NCBI RefSeq assembly: GCF_001703635.1
Contig: NZ_LQZT01000009.1
Coordinates: 17,901 to 81,900, forward strand
DNA from: Parahoeflea olei
GTDB taxonomy: Bacteria > Pseudomonadota > Alphaproteobacteria > Rhizobiales > Rhizobiaceae
DNA length: 64,000 nucleotides
Direction of reading: 5' to 3'
Each line of letters opens with the position of its first letter. The stretch's first letter is position 1. Below the pieces are notes generated by a model. The model ran no database searches, had not been told where the DNA came from, and saw only the letters and a program-made list of their open reading frames with translations. Below are positions 10,429 to 19,475 of this stretch, in pieces. A program made the position numbers and the translations under genes.

Positions 10429-11874
10429 TCAGGCGGCTTGGGTTGCATCGAGCGCGACGGCATGGCGCCGCGGTTCGGCAATCGGGGTCGAGCGGTCGAA
10501 GCTGGCGCCGGCGACGGCGTCGCCGATCACCACCATCACCGGTCCTGTGAGTTCGCTGCGATGTTCGAGCGCCGGCAGGTCGGCCAGCGTGCCGTGGAAC
10601 AGCCGCCGGTCGCCGCGTGAGGCATTCTCGACGATGGCGACGGTCATGTCGGCGGCCAGCCCCGCCTCGATCAGGCGGGTGGCGACACTGGCCGCGACCG
10701 TGCGGCCCATATAGACGCACAGCGTGGCGCCCGAGATTGCGAGCCGCGCCCAATCGGGCAAGGCCGCGCCGGTCAGATCGTGTCCGGTCGTGAACACCAG
10801 TGACGAGGCCACGCCGCGCAGGGTGAGCGGCAGGTCGAAATCGGCCGCGGCCGCCAGCGCCGAGGTAATGCCCGGCACGATCTCGTAGGAGAGCCCGGCG
10901 TCGCGCAGCGCGGCCATCTCCTCGCCGGCGCGACCAAACACCAGCGGATCGCCGGATTTGAGCCGCACCACGCGCTTGCCCTCGCGCCCAAGGCGCACCA
11001 GCAATGCATTGATCTCGGTCTGGCTTTTGGAATGGCACCCCTTGCGCTTGCCGACCGAAATGCGTTCGGCATCGCGGCGGCCAAGCGAAACCACGGCCTC
11101 CGGCACCAGCGCGTCATAAACGATCGCATCGGCTTCCATCATCGCCCGCTGGGCGCGCAGCGTGAGCAGATCTTCCGCGCCGGGGCCGGCTCCGACCAGC
11201 CAGACATGGCCCGGAACAGGCTCGCGACCGCGCAGCATCCGCGTGGCGGCGCGGCGGGCGAGCGAGAGTTCGCCATTGTCGACATGGGTGGCGACATCGG
11301 CTTCGAAGAACCGGCGCCAGAACACGCGGCGTGCCACGCCGCGCGGCAGCAGCCGGTCGACGGCGGTACGATAGTCCTGGGCGAGCCGCGCCAGGGTTCC
11401 GAGCGAGGGCGAAAGCATCTGGTCGATGCGCGCGCGGATGATCTGGGCGAGCACCGGCCCTGCCCCTTCGGTGCCGATGGCAATGGCGACCGGCGCACGG
11501 TTGACGAGCGCCGGCGTCAGGAAATCGCAATAGTCGGGTTGGTCGACGGCATTGGCCGGGATCTTGCGCGCCCGCGCATCGGCGACGATCCTGCGGTCCA
11601 GCGCCGCGTCGCCGGTGGCGGCGAACACCATCACCGCCCCTTCCATCTGCGCGGGCGCATAGGCAGCCAAAACCGGGGCAAGGCCGAGGCGGCTGAGGCT
11701 GTCGGCAAGCTCCGCGCCGGGCGCATCGGCATAGACCGCGACCTCGGCCGAGGTGTTGGCGACAAGCCGCGCCTTGGCCGCGGCTTCCGCGCCATTGCCG
11801 AAGATCGCCACCTTGCGGGCGTCCACCCGCAGGAAGGCGGGGAATGTGGTCAAGCGTGCGGGCTCGGTCGCCAT
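10429..11874 (-). CDS. cysG: CysG, siroheme synthase (trifunctional)
   Basis: The 481-residue protein fuses an N-terminal precorrin-2 dehydrogenase/ferrochelatase domain (residues 1 to about 150, with the NAD-binding start VAIFGNGAEAAAKA) to a C-terminal uroporphyrinogen III methyltransferase (VWLVGAGPGAEDLLTLRA, RLKSGDPLVFGRAGEE, VPGITSA). It makes siroheme for the CysI reductase downstream. The ATG has AGGAGG before it. A TGAA-N11-TTCA inverted repeat just upstream (about 11889-11907) overlaps the ribosome site and could be a regulator site. Confidence 0.93.
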   Translation of the reverse strand: MATEPARLTTFPAFLRVDARKVAIFGNGAEAAAKARLVANTSAEVAVYADAPGAELADSLSRLGLAPVLAAYAPAQMEGAVMVFAATGDAALDRRIVADARARKIPANAVDQPDYCDFLTPALVNRAPVAIAIGTEGAGPVLAQIIRARIDQMLSPSLGTLARLAQDYRTAVDRLLPRGVARRVFWRRFFEADVATHVDNGELSLARRAATRMLRGREPVPGHVWLVGAGPGAEDLLTLRAQRAMMEADAIVYDALVPEAVVSLGRRDAERISVGKRKGCHSKSQTEINALLVRLGREGKRVVRLKSGDPLVFGRAGEEMAALRDAGLSYEIVPGITSALAAAADFDLPLTLRGVASSLVFTTGHDLTGAALPDWARLAISGATLCVYMGRTVAASVATRLIEAGLAADMTVAIVENASRGDRRLFHGTLADLPALEHRSELTGPVMVVIGDAVAGASFDRSTPIAEPRRHAVALDATQAA

Positions 11875-12052
11875 GTGCTGAAACCTCCTGAATTGCCCGC
11901 ATTTTCAGGAGAATGGCGCCACAATTGAAGGAACAAAGATGTGCCAAACCGGGCGAACGGATATTCTTTTACCCCAGAAAGCAGGTTATGGAGAAAGCCG
12001 CACCCGTGTCCCCGTCCGCAGGCCGGGCACCCGAACAGCCGGAGAGCCACGC

Positions 12053-12655
12053 ATGGCAATCGAAGAGAATGCGGCGCTTGCCCGCGCCCTGCTCGACGCG
12101 ATCGAGACTGACGTCCTGCCGCTCACCGAAAGGGGCGTTGCCGAAGGCAACAAGGTGTTTGGCGGCGCGCTTCTGCGCAAGTCCGACCTTTCGCTGATCG
12201 TGGCCGAGACCAACCGGGAGACCGAGAACCCGCTCTGGCACGGCGAGGTCAACCTGCTCAAGACTTTCTATGAAGGGCCGGTTTCCAAGCTCGAGCCGAC
12301 CAAGGACATGATCTTCCTGTCGACCCACGAGCCCTGTTCGATGTGCATGTCGGCGATCACCTGGGCGGGCTTCGACAATTTCTTCTATTTCTTCAGCCAT
12401 GAGGATTCGCGCGACAGTTTCGCCATTCCCCACGACCTCAAGATCCTCAAGGAAGTGTTCGGGCTGGAGCCGGGCGGCTACAGGCACGACAACGCCTTCT
12501 GGCGCGGCCGCGGCATCTTCGACATCATCGCCGGCCTCGACCCGGCCGAAGCCGAGCCGCTGCTCGCCCAGTCGGAACGCATCCGCTGCCGCTATGCGGC
12601 GCTGTCGGAGACCTACCAGCAGGGCAAGGTCGCGAACGCCATTCCGCTCGCCTGA
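12053..12655 (+). CDS. nucleoside/cytidine deaminase superfamily protein
   Basis: A 200-residue zinc deaminase: H63-G-E65 replaces the usual H-A-E, and C95 and C98 lie in EPCSMC, giving the complete zinc site and the catalytic Glu. The family deaminates bases or nucleosides such as guanine or cytosine; the substrate is not clear here. The start at 12053 follows GGAGAG; the open frame continues upstream without a ribosome site. It is transcribed divergently from cysG. Confidence 0.8.
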   Translation: MAIEENAALARALLDAIETDVLPLTERGVAEGNKVFGGALLRKSDLSLIVAETNRETENPLWHGEVNLLKTFYEGPVSKLEPTKDMIFLSTHEPCSMCMSAITWAGFDNFFYFFSHEDSRDSFAIPHDLKILKEVFGLEPGGYRHDNAFWRGRGIFDIIAGLDPAEAEPLLAQSERIRCRYAALSETYQQGKVANAIPLA

Positions 12656-12812
12656 GCGCCGGTTGCACCTGCCACGAGGAATGACGGCTTGAGAGCCTTT
12701 CCGGCGCCTGGCGACCTTCCCAGCGCGGCCAGCCCCGGACTGAGCTGTGGACAAGGCGCAGGCGCGCCGTGGCACGCTCGCCGCCCGCGCCCAACTCGGC
12801 TAGTCTCGTCCG

Positions 12813-13643
12813 ATGGAACCATCCCGCGACATTTCCCGCCTGATCGAAATCATGGCCGCCCTCCGGCATCCGGAGACCGGCTGCCCCTGGGACATCAAAC
12901 AGGATTTCAATTCGATCAAACCCTACACGATCGAGGAAGCCTATGAGGTCGCCGACGCGATCGAGCGCAACGACCCAGAGGACCTGTGCGACGAGCTGGG
13001 CGACCTTCTGCTGCAGGTGGTGTTCCACGCCCGGCTTGCCGAGGAACAAGGGCTGTTCTGCTTCGAGGACGTGGTCGAGGCGATCACCCGCAAGATGGTC
13101 CGCCGCCACCCGCATGTGTTCGAACGCTCCGAGGCCGACACGCCCGACAAGGTCAAGGCGCAGTGGGCCGACATCAAGGCCGAGGAGAAGCGCGAGCGTG
13201 CCGCACGCCGCGCCGCGCGCGGTTTGCCGGAAACCGAGACGCCGGGGCAGCTCACAGGCGTGCCCCGCGCCCTGCCCGCGCTGATGGAGGCCCTCAAGCT
13301 GCAGGAGGCGGCCTCCCGGGTCGGCTTCGACTGGGGCGCCGCCGGTCCCGTGCTCGACAAGATCGAGGAGGAGATCGCCGAACTGCGCGCCGAGATCGAC
13401 GGCGGCGACAGAACCAGGGCGGCCGACGAACTGGGCGACGTGATCTTTGCGGTGGCCAATCTGGCCCGGCATCTCAAGACCGACCCGGAACATGCGCTCC
13501 GGACCACCAACACCAAGTTCCGAACCCGTTTTGCCCATGTCGAGGCAGAGCTTGCCGCAGGCGGCAAGACCCCGGCGGAAGCCACGCTCGACGAGATGGA
13601 AGCACTCTGGCAGGCTGCCAAGATAAAGCCGCGCGAAAGCTGA
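12813..13643 (+). CDS. mazG: MazG nucleoside triphosphate pyrophosphohydrolase
   Basis: This 276-residue protein contains two MazG domains. The first (residues 15-110) has the metal-binding E41-E-x2-E45 (EEAYEVADAI) and E61-x2-D64 (DELGDLLLQ). The second (about 160-260) repeats the pattern in EEEIAELRAEI and DELGDVIFAV. It hydrolyses NTPs to NMP and pyrophosphate, cleaning abnormal nucleotides. Linkage to hflX-hfq is typical of Hyphomicrobiales. It converges on the NnrU-like gene across a small hairpin. Confidence 0.93.
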   Translation: MEPSRDISRLIEIMAALRHPETGCPWDIKQDFNSIKPYTIEEAYEVADAIERNDPEDLCDELGDLLLQVVFHARLAEEQGLFCFEDVVEAITRKMVRRHPHVFERSEADTPDKVKAQWADIKAEEKRERAARRAARGLPETETPGQLTGVPRALPALMEALKLQEAASRVGFDWGAAGPVLDKIEEEIAELRAEIDGGDRTRAADELGDVIFAVANLARHLKTDPEHALRTTNTKFRTRFAHVEAELAAGGKTPAEATLDEMEALWQAAKIKPRES

Positions 13644-13658
13644 GCCGTCCGCCGGCTC
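13642..13658. terminator. hairpin at convergent ends of mazG and nnrU-like gene
   Basis: GAGCCG, the loop TCCGC and CGGCTC form a perfect 6-bp stem that starts inside the mazG stop codon. No T-run follows, so termination would be weak; it may protect both 3' ends. Confidence 0.35.
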
Positions 13659-13666
13659 CCAGGCTT

Positions 13667-14335
13667 CTACCAGGCGACCGCCTCAAGCCCGATGATGTGC
13701 GGGTGTAGCGCAATCAGCCCGAGAAGCAGCCCGAAGCCCGCCAAAACGCGAAGGATCGTGCCGGCACCGGGCGCCAGACTGCGTCCGGCACGGCTGGAGC
13801 GCACCAGCTCGCGCCAGGCGTCGGGGCCCATCTGCCGGCGCTTGCGACGGTCGATCATCGCCATGCCGAGACCCGCGAACAGGGCAAAGCCGCCGAACAT
13901 GAGCACATGGGCGAGATCGCCATTGGGCACGGTGTGGCCCGCCGCCCACAGCGCGAGCACGGCCAGCAGCGGGTGCCGGATCCAGCCGACGATCCCCGGC
14001 CGGGCTGGATCGAACGCGGCATTCCTGAACCCGCCGAATGACAGCGGGTTGGGCTTGAAGGCGGCGAAGGCCAGGATCTGGCAGGCGAGCGTCATGGCCA
14101 GCAGCGTGACATGGTTCTGCCACGGCGCCCGCGCCCAGACCTCGACATAAGGCGCGCGCGCCGCCGCGACGATCAGCCAGACCAGCAGGCCGAGCGAAAG
14201 CAGCGAATAGGCGACCGAAAAGCCGCGCTTGCCGAGCCGTGCGGTCAGGAACGGCTTGACCGGCGGACGCACGGGAATGGCGTGCGAAGCGAGGAACGCG
14301 CCATAGGCGGCGACAAATTCGGTCCAGCCGGTCAT
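13667..14335 (-). CDS. NnrU-family integral membrane protein
   Basis: A 222-residue membrane protein with about five or six hydrophobic helices. The central segment NPLSFGGFRNAAFDPARPG and the motif IRHPLLAVLALWAAGH are typical of NnrU proteins, which relate to isoprenylcysteine methyltransferase-like membrane proteins and were first seen near nitric oxide reductase genes. No denitrification gene is in the window, so the role here is open. It is a single gene between mazG and hflX. Start at 14335 gives the standard N-terminus. Confidence 0.8.
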   Translation of the reverse strand: MTGWTEFVAAYGAFLASHAIPVRPPVKPFLTARLGKRGFSVAYSLLSLGLLVWLIVAAARAPYVEVWARAPWQNHVTLLAMTLACQILAFAAFKPNPLSFGGFRNAAFDPARPGIVGWIRHPLLAVLALWAAGHTVPNGDLAHVLMFGGFALFAGLGMAMIDRRKRRQMGPDAWRELVRSSRAGRSLAPGAGTILRVLAGFGLLLGLIALHPHIIGLEAVAW

Positions 14336-14518
14336 CGTTGCTGTCTCCAGAAAAGCGGGAGTGTGGCGGCCCCATCGTGCCGCTCCGTGTTGCCCACCTC
14401 GCCGCTGCCCGTCGCGGCGGCAGCAAGCGCAGGCATGCCTCGTCCTGCGCCGAGGACGAAGGCTCGACAAGTGTGATGGCTGAAGCGCAGGCGATGGGCA
14501 GGCATGACGCGCGCCCGC

Positions 14519-15730
14519 CTACAAATCCGCGTCCGGTTTCGGGCCGAGGCCCAGTTGCCGGTCGAGGTCGAGGCTGTCGGAGGCGGTGAATTCCGCCGTG
14601 ATTTCGACCGAGCCGTCCTCGTGGTCGATCCGGGTCTTGACCCGGCCGCGCTCATAGATCCACGACATGATCGGCAGTTGCTGTGCGGAGAGCGTGACGG
14701 TCCGGGTCGTCAGTTCGCCCGATATCCGCGCCTCGATCAGGGCCAGAAGCGCGTCGACGCCCTCCCCGGTGACCGCGGACACCGCAATCGCCGTGTCGGA
14801 TTTGCCGGCCTTGAGCTTGAGGTCGTCCGCAGCCCCCTCGTCGAGAAGGTCGATCTTGTTCCAGACCTCGACCAGCTTGCGCCCGTCGCCCTCGGCGATG
14901 CCGAGGCTCTTGAGGATGGCTTCGACATCGGCCGCCTGCGACTTGCGGTCGGGATCGGACATGTCGCGCACATGCAGGATCAGGTCCGCCTCGATCACTT
15001 CTTCGAGCGTCGCCCGGAAGGCCGCGACCAGGTGCGTCGGCAGGTCGGAGATGAAGCCCACGGTGTCCGACAGGATCACAATCGCGCCATGCGGCAGCTT
15101 CATGCGCCTCAGCGTCGGGTCGAGCGTGGCAAACAGCATGTCTTCGGCCAGCACCTCCGCGCCGGTCAGCCGGTTGAACAGGGTCGACTTGCCGGCATTG
15201 GTGTAGCCCACCAGCGCGACGATCGGATGCGGCACCTTCTTGCGCTTGGCGCGGTGCAATTGCCGCGTCCGGCGCACCTGCTCGAGTTCGCGCTCGAGCT
15301 TGACGATTCGTTCCTGAAGGAGCCGGCGGTCGGCCTCGATCTGGGTTTCGCCCGGGCCGCCCATGAAGCCGCCGCCGCCGCGCTGGCGTTCAAGGTGGGT
15401 CCAGCTGCGGACCAGCCGGCCTTTCTGGTAATTGAGATGGGCGAGTTCGACCTGCAGCACGCCTTCCCGGGTGGAGGCGCGACGGCCGAAGATCTCGAGG
15501 ATCAGGCCGGTGCGGTCGATCACCTTGACCTTCCACTCGGTCTCGAGATTGCGCTGCTGCACCGGGGTGAGCGGATGGTCGATGATCACCAGTTCCGCGC
15601 CGGTCGATTCGATCAGCGCGCCGATTTCGGCGAGCTTGCCCTTGCCGAGCAGCGTGGCCGGCCGTGGCGCCGAGACCGGCACCACCATGGCCTCGACGAC
15701 GGTCAGATCGATGGCGCCCGCCAGCCCCAC
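14519..15730 (-). CDS. hflX: HflX ribosome-associated GTPase
   Basis: The 403 residues shown start at the only standard start codon, GTG at 15730. HflX domain: GGPGETQIEADRR, then a G domain with G1 GYTNAGKST (residues 175-183), G3 DTVGF and G4 NKID. It splits stalled ribosomes and is linked to hfq in many proteobacteria. Conserved coding clearly continues upstream in frame (RALVLVPTLRS, RVEEAVGLAGAIDL) toward the hfq stop near 15917, but no ATG, GTG or TTG is found there. The real start may be a rare AUC near 15901, or the sequence may carry an error. Confidence 0.9.
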   Translation of the reverse strand: MGLAGAIDLTVVEAMVVPVSAPRPATLLGKGKLAEIGALIESTGAELVIIDHPLTPVQQRNLETEWKVKVIDRTGLILEIFGRRASTREGVLQVELAHLNYQKGRLVRSWTHLERQRGGGGFMGGPGETQIEADRRLLQERIVKLERELEQVRRTRQLHRAKRKKVPHPIVALVGYTNAGKSTLFNRLTGAEVLAEDMLFATLDPTLRRMKLPHGAIVILSDTVGFISDLPTHLVAAFRATLEEVIEADLILHVRDMSDPDRKSQAADVEAILKSLGIAEGDGRKLVEVWNKIDLLDEGAADDLKLKAGKSDTAIAVSAVTGEGVDALLALIEARISGELTTRTVTLSAQQLPIMSWIYERGRVKTRIDHEDGSVEITAEFTASDSLDLDRQLGLGPKPDADL

Positions 15731-15914
15731 AGCTTCTTCGACGCGGTGGCTGTCGGGTCGCTTGGTGCTTTCGCTGCTGTCCGCCCCCGGCGTCGGCGCG
15801 GGATTGCGGCTGCGCAGCGTCGGTACGAGGACGAGCGCACGTGAAACGCCGGATTTGCTCTCCGGGTCAACGAAATGGCCGGAACTGTCTACGGTTTCGA
15901 TGTGCTTTGTCCCG

Positions 15915-16163
15915 TCAGGCGCCGCTGCCGGCGTCCTCGTTTTCGAACATCTGGACAGGCTGGCTCGGCATGATTGTCGAAATCGCGTGTTTGTAGACGA
16001 GCTGCGAATGCCCGTCGCGTCTCAACAGGACACAGAAATTGTCAAACGATGTCACCACACCAGTGAGCTTCACCCCGTTGATCAAGAAAATCGTGAGGGA
16101 AATTTTCTGCTTGCGAACCGTGTTGAGAAAAAGATCCTGCAGGTTTTGTGACCGCTCCGCCAT
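15915..16163 (-). CDS. hfq: Hfq RNA chaperone
   Basis: This 82-residue Sm-fold protein has Sm1 ([21 protein letters not shown]) and the Sm2 motif YKHAIST, plus the QDLFLN start for the proximal uridine site. It forms hexamers that pair small RNAs with mRNAs and affects nif and ntr gene expression in rhizobia. It is upstream of hflX, whose reading frame begins in or right after the hfq stop. The 395 bases upstream are non-coding and hold its promoter. Confidence 0.97.
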   Translation of the reverse strand: MAERSQNLQDLFLNTVRKQKISLTIFLINGVKLTGVVTSFDNFCVLLRRDGHSQLVYKHAISTIMPSQPVQMFENEDAGSGA

Positions 16164-16558
16164 GTGCGCTTTTTCATCCGTCTTTTTCTTGCCCGCCCAA
16201 TATGCGGGACATTACCGAACCCTGTTCAGATCAGGCGTCCCGGAGCGCCATGTGCCGCGTCTTGCAACAAGACCCGCCGATCGCTCGCCGTGACGTCAGG
16301 TTCCGAACACTTCTACTCCCTCTGACAGACAGATAGATATGAATTGCCGCTGACAGAAATTCGTTCGTTGGAACGTGCGACAGAAGATCATTGTTGCGGG
16401 GTTTTGTAAACAATAGATTTTCCGGCTTTGGCACGCGCACCCGCCAGCAGCGCCAGACCGGGATCCTGCCGCCGCCCCGAACCGGCTGGCTGAGGCGGCA
16501 CGGCGCGAAGCCGGTGCGCGGAAGTACCCGTCCCCGTGCGGAGCGGATGCGGCGGGCT
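16164..16558. other. non-coding region upstream of hfq
   Basis: The 395 bases between trkH and hfq contain no convincing gene. On the hfq strand there is a 15-base palindrome GTCTTG-TTG-CAAGAC (16259-16273), about 95 bases before the hfq start, and a possible sigma-70 pair TTGTTT-N17-TGATCT near 16390-16420. The length suggests more than one promoter or a long hfq leader. No tRNA or known riboswitch was recognised. Confidence 0.4.
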
Positions 16559-18028
16559 TTACCGCTGCATCCAGTAGCGGATGTTGAGGACCGTGAAGAT
16601 CACCATGACTTCAAGCCGTCCGAGCGTCATCGCGGCGATCGCCACCAGCTTGGCAGAGGCTGGCAGCGCGCTCAGTTGCGGCCATTCCTGGTTGAGCGGA
16701 TCGGTCGCGTAGACCGGGGGAATCAGCGCCTCGTAGACCGGCCCGGCATTGGAGAAGAACGCCGCCGACAGCGCGATGCCGCCCTCGAACCCGGCCGCGG
16801 TGAAGGTAAAGGCCATCGAGGTTGCGGCGATGATGAGCAACGACAGCGCGAAATAGGTCCAGATCGCGCGCATGCTCTGTTCGTCGATGATGTGCCTGCC
16901 GAACCGCAGGTTCGCGGCACTCGACGGGTAGATCAACTGGTTCAGCTCACGCGCCGAATGCACGGCCATCGCCACGATCCGGTAGACCTTGAAGCCGCCG
17001 GTGGTCGAGTAGATGCCGCCGCCGGCAAGCACCAGCATCAGCACCACAATCGCCGGCCACAGCGCGATGAAGCCCGGCCGGCTCTCGATGCCGCTGGTGG
17101 CGATCAGCGAGGAAGAGGCAAGCAGGCTTTCGGCGAGAATCGGCCCGAGATCGCCGCCCCCCGAGACCGAGAAGATGCGTCCCGCATAAAGCAGGCCCAC
17201 CACGAGGATCCCGAGCACGATCAGGCCTGTCTCCGGGTTCATCCGGAAAAAATGGCGCGGCGCACGCAGCAACTGCTTGCGCCAGAACACGCTCACGGTG
17301 CCGATCGCAAGCCCGATCGCCAGCACCACCTGCGCCATCGGCCCGGCATGGTTTTCGAGCGCGTCGGCGAAGGGCAGGAAGCCGCCGGTCGCCATCGCGA
17401 TCATCGCCAGCATCGCCGCCGCGGGGCCTTCCACGCCGGTCAGCATCAGGCAGACGAAGACGCCGAAGGTCAACAGCGCGTAGTGGCCGAGCACCTCGCG
17501 GAAGTCGCCGAGCTCGACGGTCATGTCGCTCGCATGCGCGGTGATGAGGCGACGGTCGCCCGCGGGCAGCCCGCCGAAGCCGCCGGGCGCCAGCACATGG
17601 ATGATCGAGACCAGGGCCAGGAAGCCGCCATACCATTCGATCAAGGCGCGCCAGACCAGAAGTGCCCTGGGCATGGTCTCGCGCGGCAAGAGCGTCGAGC
17701 CGGACGTGGTCAGCGCCGACACGCCCTCGAACCACGCGCTCATCCAGTCGAGGCCGGCAAGCGTCTTGAACGACACCGCCGCGAACAGCGGCAGCAGCAC
17801 CCAGACCGCGACCAGCGTGAGATAGCCCTGGGCGCGCCCCAGCCTGCGCTCGAAGCCGGCAATGGCGCCGAGCACCATCAGCGCGGAAAACACCCCGAGG
17901 GCACCGACCAGCAGCATCGACAGCGCCAGATCGCGCATGCCGTCGCCGATCGCGAACAGGATTGCAGGCACCATGAGGGCAAAAAGCCCCACGACGGCGA
18001 CCGCCAGGACGTGCAAGCCGCCAAGCAT
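16559..18028 (-). CDS. trkH: TrkH-type potassium uptake membrane subunit
   Basis: A 489-residue polytopic protein with about ten membrane helices and re-entrant pore loops. Selectivity-filter-like segments are seen in FEGVSALTTSGSTLL, AMATGGFLPF and SLIATSGIESRPGF. It moves K+ (and perhaps Na+) inward together with TrkA. It starts 4 bases after trkA, forming a trkA-trkH operon between ntrX and hfq. Confidence 0.93.
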   Translation of the reverse strand: MLGGLHVLAVAVVGLFALMVPAILFAIGDGMRDLALSMLLVGALGVFSALMVLGAIAGFERRLGRAQGYLTLVAVWVLLPLFAAVSFKTLAGLDWMSAWFEGVSALTTSGSTLLPRETMPRALLVWRALIEWYGGFLALVSIIHVLAPGGFGGLPAGDRRLITAHASDMTVELGDFREVLGHYALLTFGVFVCLMLTGVEGPAAAMLAMIAMATGGFLPFADALENHAGPMAQVVLAIGLAIGTVSVFWRKQLLRAPRHFFRMNPETGLIVLGILVVGLLYAGRIFSVSGGGDLGPILAESLLASSSLIATSGIESRPGFIALWPAIVVLMLVLAGGGIYSTTGGFKVYRIVAMAVHSARELNQLIYPSSAANLRFGRHIIDEQSMRAIWTYFALSLLIIAATSMAFTFTAAGFEGGIALSAAFFSNAGPVYEALIPPVYATDPLNQEWPQLSALPASAKLVAIAAMTLGRLEVMVIFTVLNIRYWMQR

Positions 18029-18032
18029 GATC

Positions 18033-19409
18033 TCAAAAGAACTCGAGGCTGACGCGGAACATCTGCTCGACGTGACGAACCGCCTCGAGCGACGCGAACA
18101 TCACCACGCGGTCCTTGGCCTTGATCTTGAGCGACCCGTCGGGGCGGAGCACCTGCTTGTCGCGGTAGATCGCGCCGATGCGCACGCCGTCGGGCAGTTC
18201 GAGGCTCCTGAGCGGCTTGCCCACCAGCGGCGAGGTTTCGAGCGCCTCCGCCTCGATCACTTCCGCAGCCCCCTTCTGCACCGAATAGACCGCGCGGATG
18301 CGGCCGCGGCGCACATGCTGGAGAATCCGCGAGATCGTGACCGCGCGCGGATTGATATGCGCGTCGATCCCCATCGTCTTGGTCAGCGTCTGGTAGGACG
18401 GGGTGTTGATCAGCGCCAGGTTGGCCTTGCAGCCAAGCCGCTTGGCCATCACCGAGGAGAGGATGTTGGCCTGGTCGTCATTGGTCAGCGCCACCATCAG
18501 GTCGGCATTCTGGATGTCGGCTTCCACCAGGATGTCCTGGTCGAGCGAGGAGCCGTTGAGCACCACCGTGCGCGACAGCGAATCGGCGATCGCGACCGCC
18601 CTCGCCCGGTCGGCCTCGATGATCTTGACCCGGGTCTTGGGCTGGCGCTCCTCGATGGCGGCGGCGACGTAGTAGCCGATATTGCCGCCGCCGGCGATGA
18701 CGATCCGGCCGGCCTCCTGCTCTTCGTGGCCGAACAGGCCGAGCGTGCGCCGCACATGGTCGCGGTCGCACACCACGTAGGCGAGATCCCCGGTCTCCAG
18801 CTGGTCGGAGGAATGCGGCACGAACAGCTTTTCGTTGCGCCACACGCCCACGACGGTGGCCAGCAGGTCGGGAAACAGTTCGCTCAGCTGCACCAGCGGC
18901 GTGTTGACCACCGGGCAGTCCTCAAGGCATTCGATGGCGACCATCGCCACCTTGTCCTCGGCGAAGCGCACCGCATCGGTGGCGCCGGGCAGCGAGATGC
19001 GGCGCAGCACCATCTGCCCGACCTCGACTTCCGGCGAAATGATGACGTCGATCGGCATGTGGTCGCGCGAAAACAGGTCGGCCCAGTGCGATTTCAGGTA
19101 GGATTGCGCGCGGATGCGGGCGATCTTGGTGGGCACGTTGAACAGCGAATGCGCCACCTGGCAGGCGACCATGTTGATCTCGTCATAGAGCGTGACGGCG
19201 ATGATCATGTCGGCCTGCTCGGCGCCGGCCTGCGCCAGCACGTCGGGATGGGCGCCGTGGCCGACATAGCTGCGCACATCGAGCGTGTCGCGGATCGCCT
19301 GGACCAGCGTCGCCGAAGTGTCGATCACGGAGACGTCGTTGTCCTCGGCGGCCAGACGCTCGGCAATGCCGTAGCCGACGCGCCCTGCGCCGCAAATGAT
19401 GACTTTCAT
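18033..19409 (-). CDS. trkA: TrkA, NAD-binding regulator of potassium uptake
   Basis: A 458-residue cytoplasmic protein made of two RCK units, each with an NAD-binding Rossmann fold: MKVIICGAGRVGYGIAERL at the start and IVIAGGGNIGYYVA near residue 235, each followed by a TrkA_C domain. It gates the TrkH channel in response to NAD(H)/ATP. The length is standard. The start at 19409 places the Rossmann strand at the N-terminus; an upstream in-frame Met adds only seven residues. Confidence 0.95.
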   Translation of the reverse strand: MKVIICGAGRVGYGIAERLAAEDNDVSVIDTSATLVQAIRDTLDVRSYVGHGAHPDVLAQAGAEQADMIIAVTLYDEINMVACQVAHSLFNVPTKIARIRAQSYLKSHWADLFSRDHMPIDVIISPEVEVGQMVLRRISLPGATDAVRFAEDKVAMVAIECLEDCPVVNTPLVQLSELFPDLLATVVGVWRNEKLFVPHSSDQLETGDLAYVVCDRDHVRRTLGLFGHEEQEAGRIVIAGGGNIGYYVAAAIEERQPKTRVKIIEADRARAVAIADSLSRTVVLNGSSLDQDILVEADIQNADLMVALTNDDQANILSSVMAKRLGCKANLALINTPSYQTLTKTMGIDAHINPRAVTISRILQHVRRGRIRAVYSVQKGAAEVIEAEALETSPLVGKPLRSLELPDGVRIGAIYRDKQVLRPDGSLKIKAKDRVVMFASLEAVRHVEQMFRVSLEFF

Positions 19410-19475
19410 GCGCATCCCCCTGCCTGCCATGCCAGGCGATCGTGAAACGGGGCGGCCGAGGCCGCTTCGGGCTGC

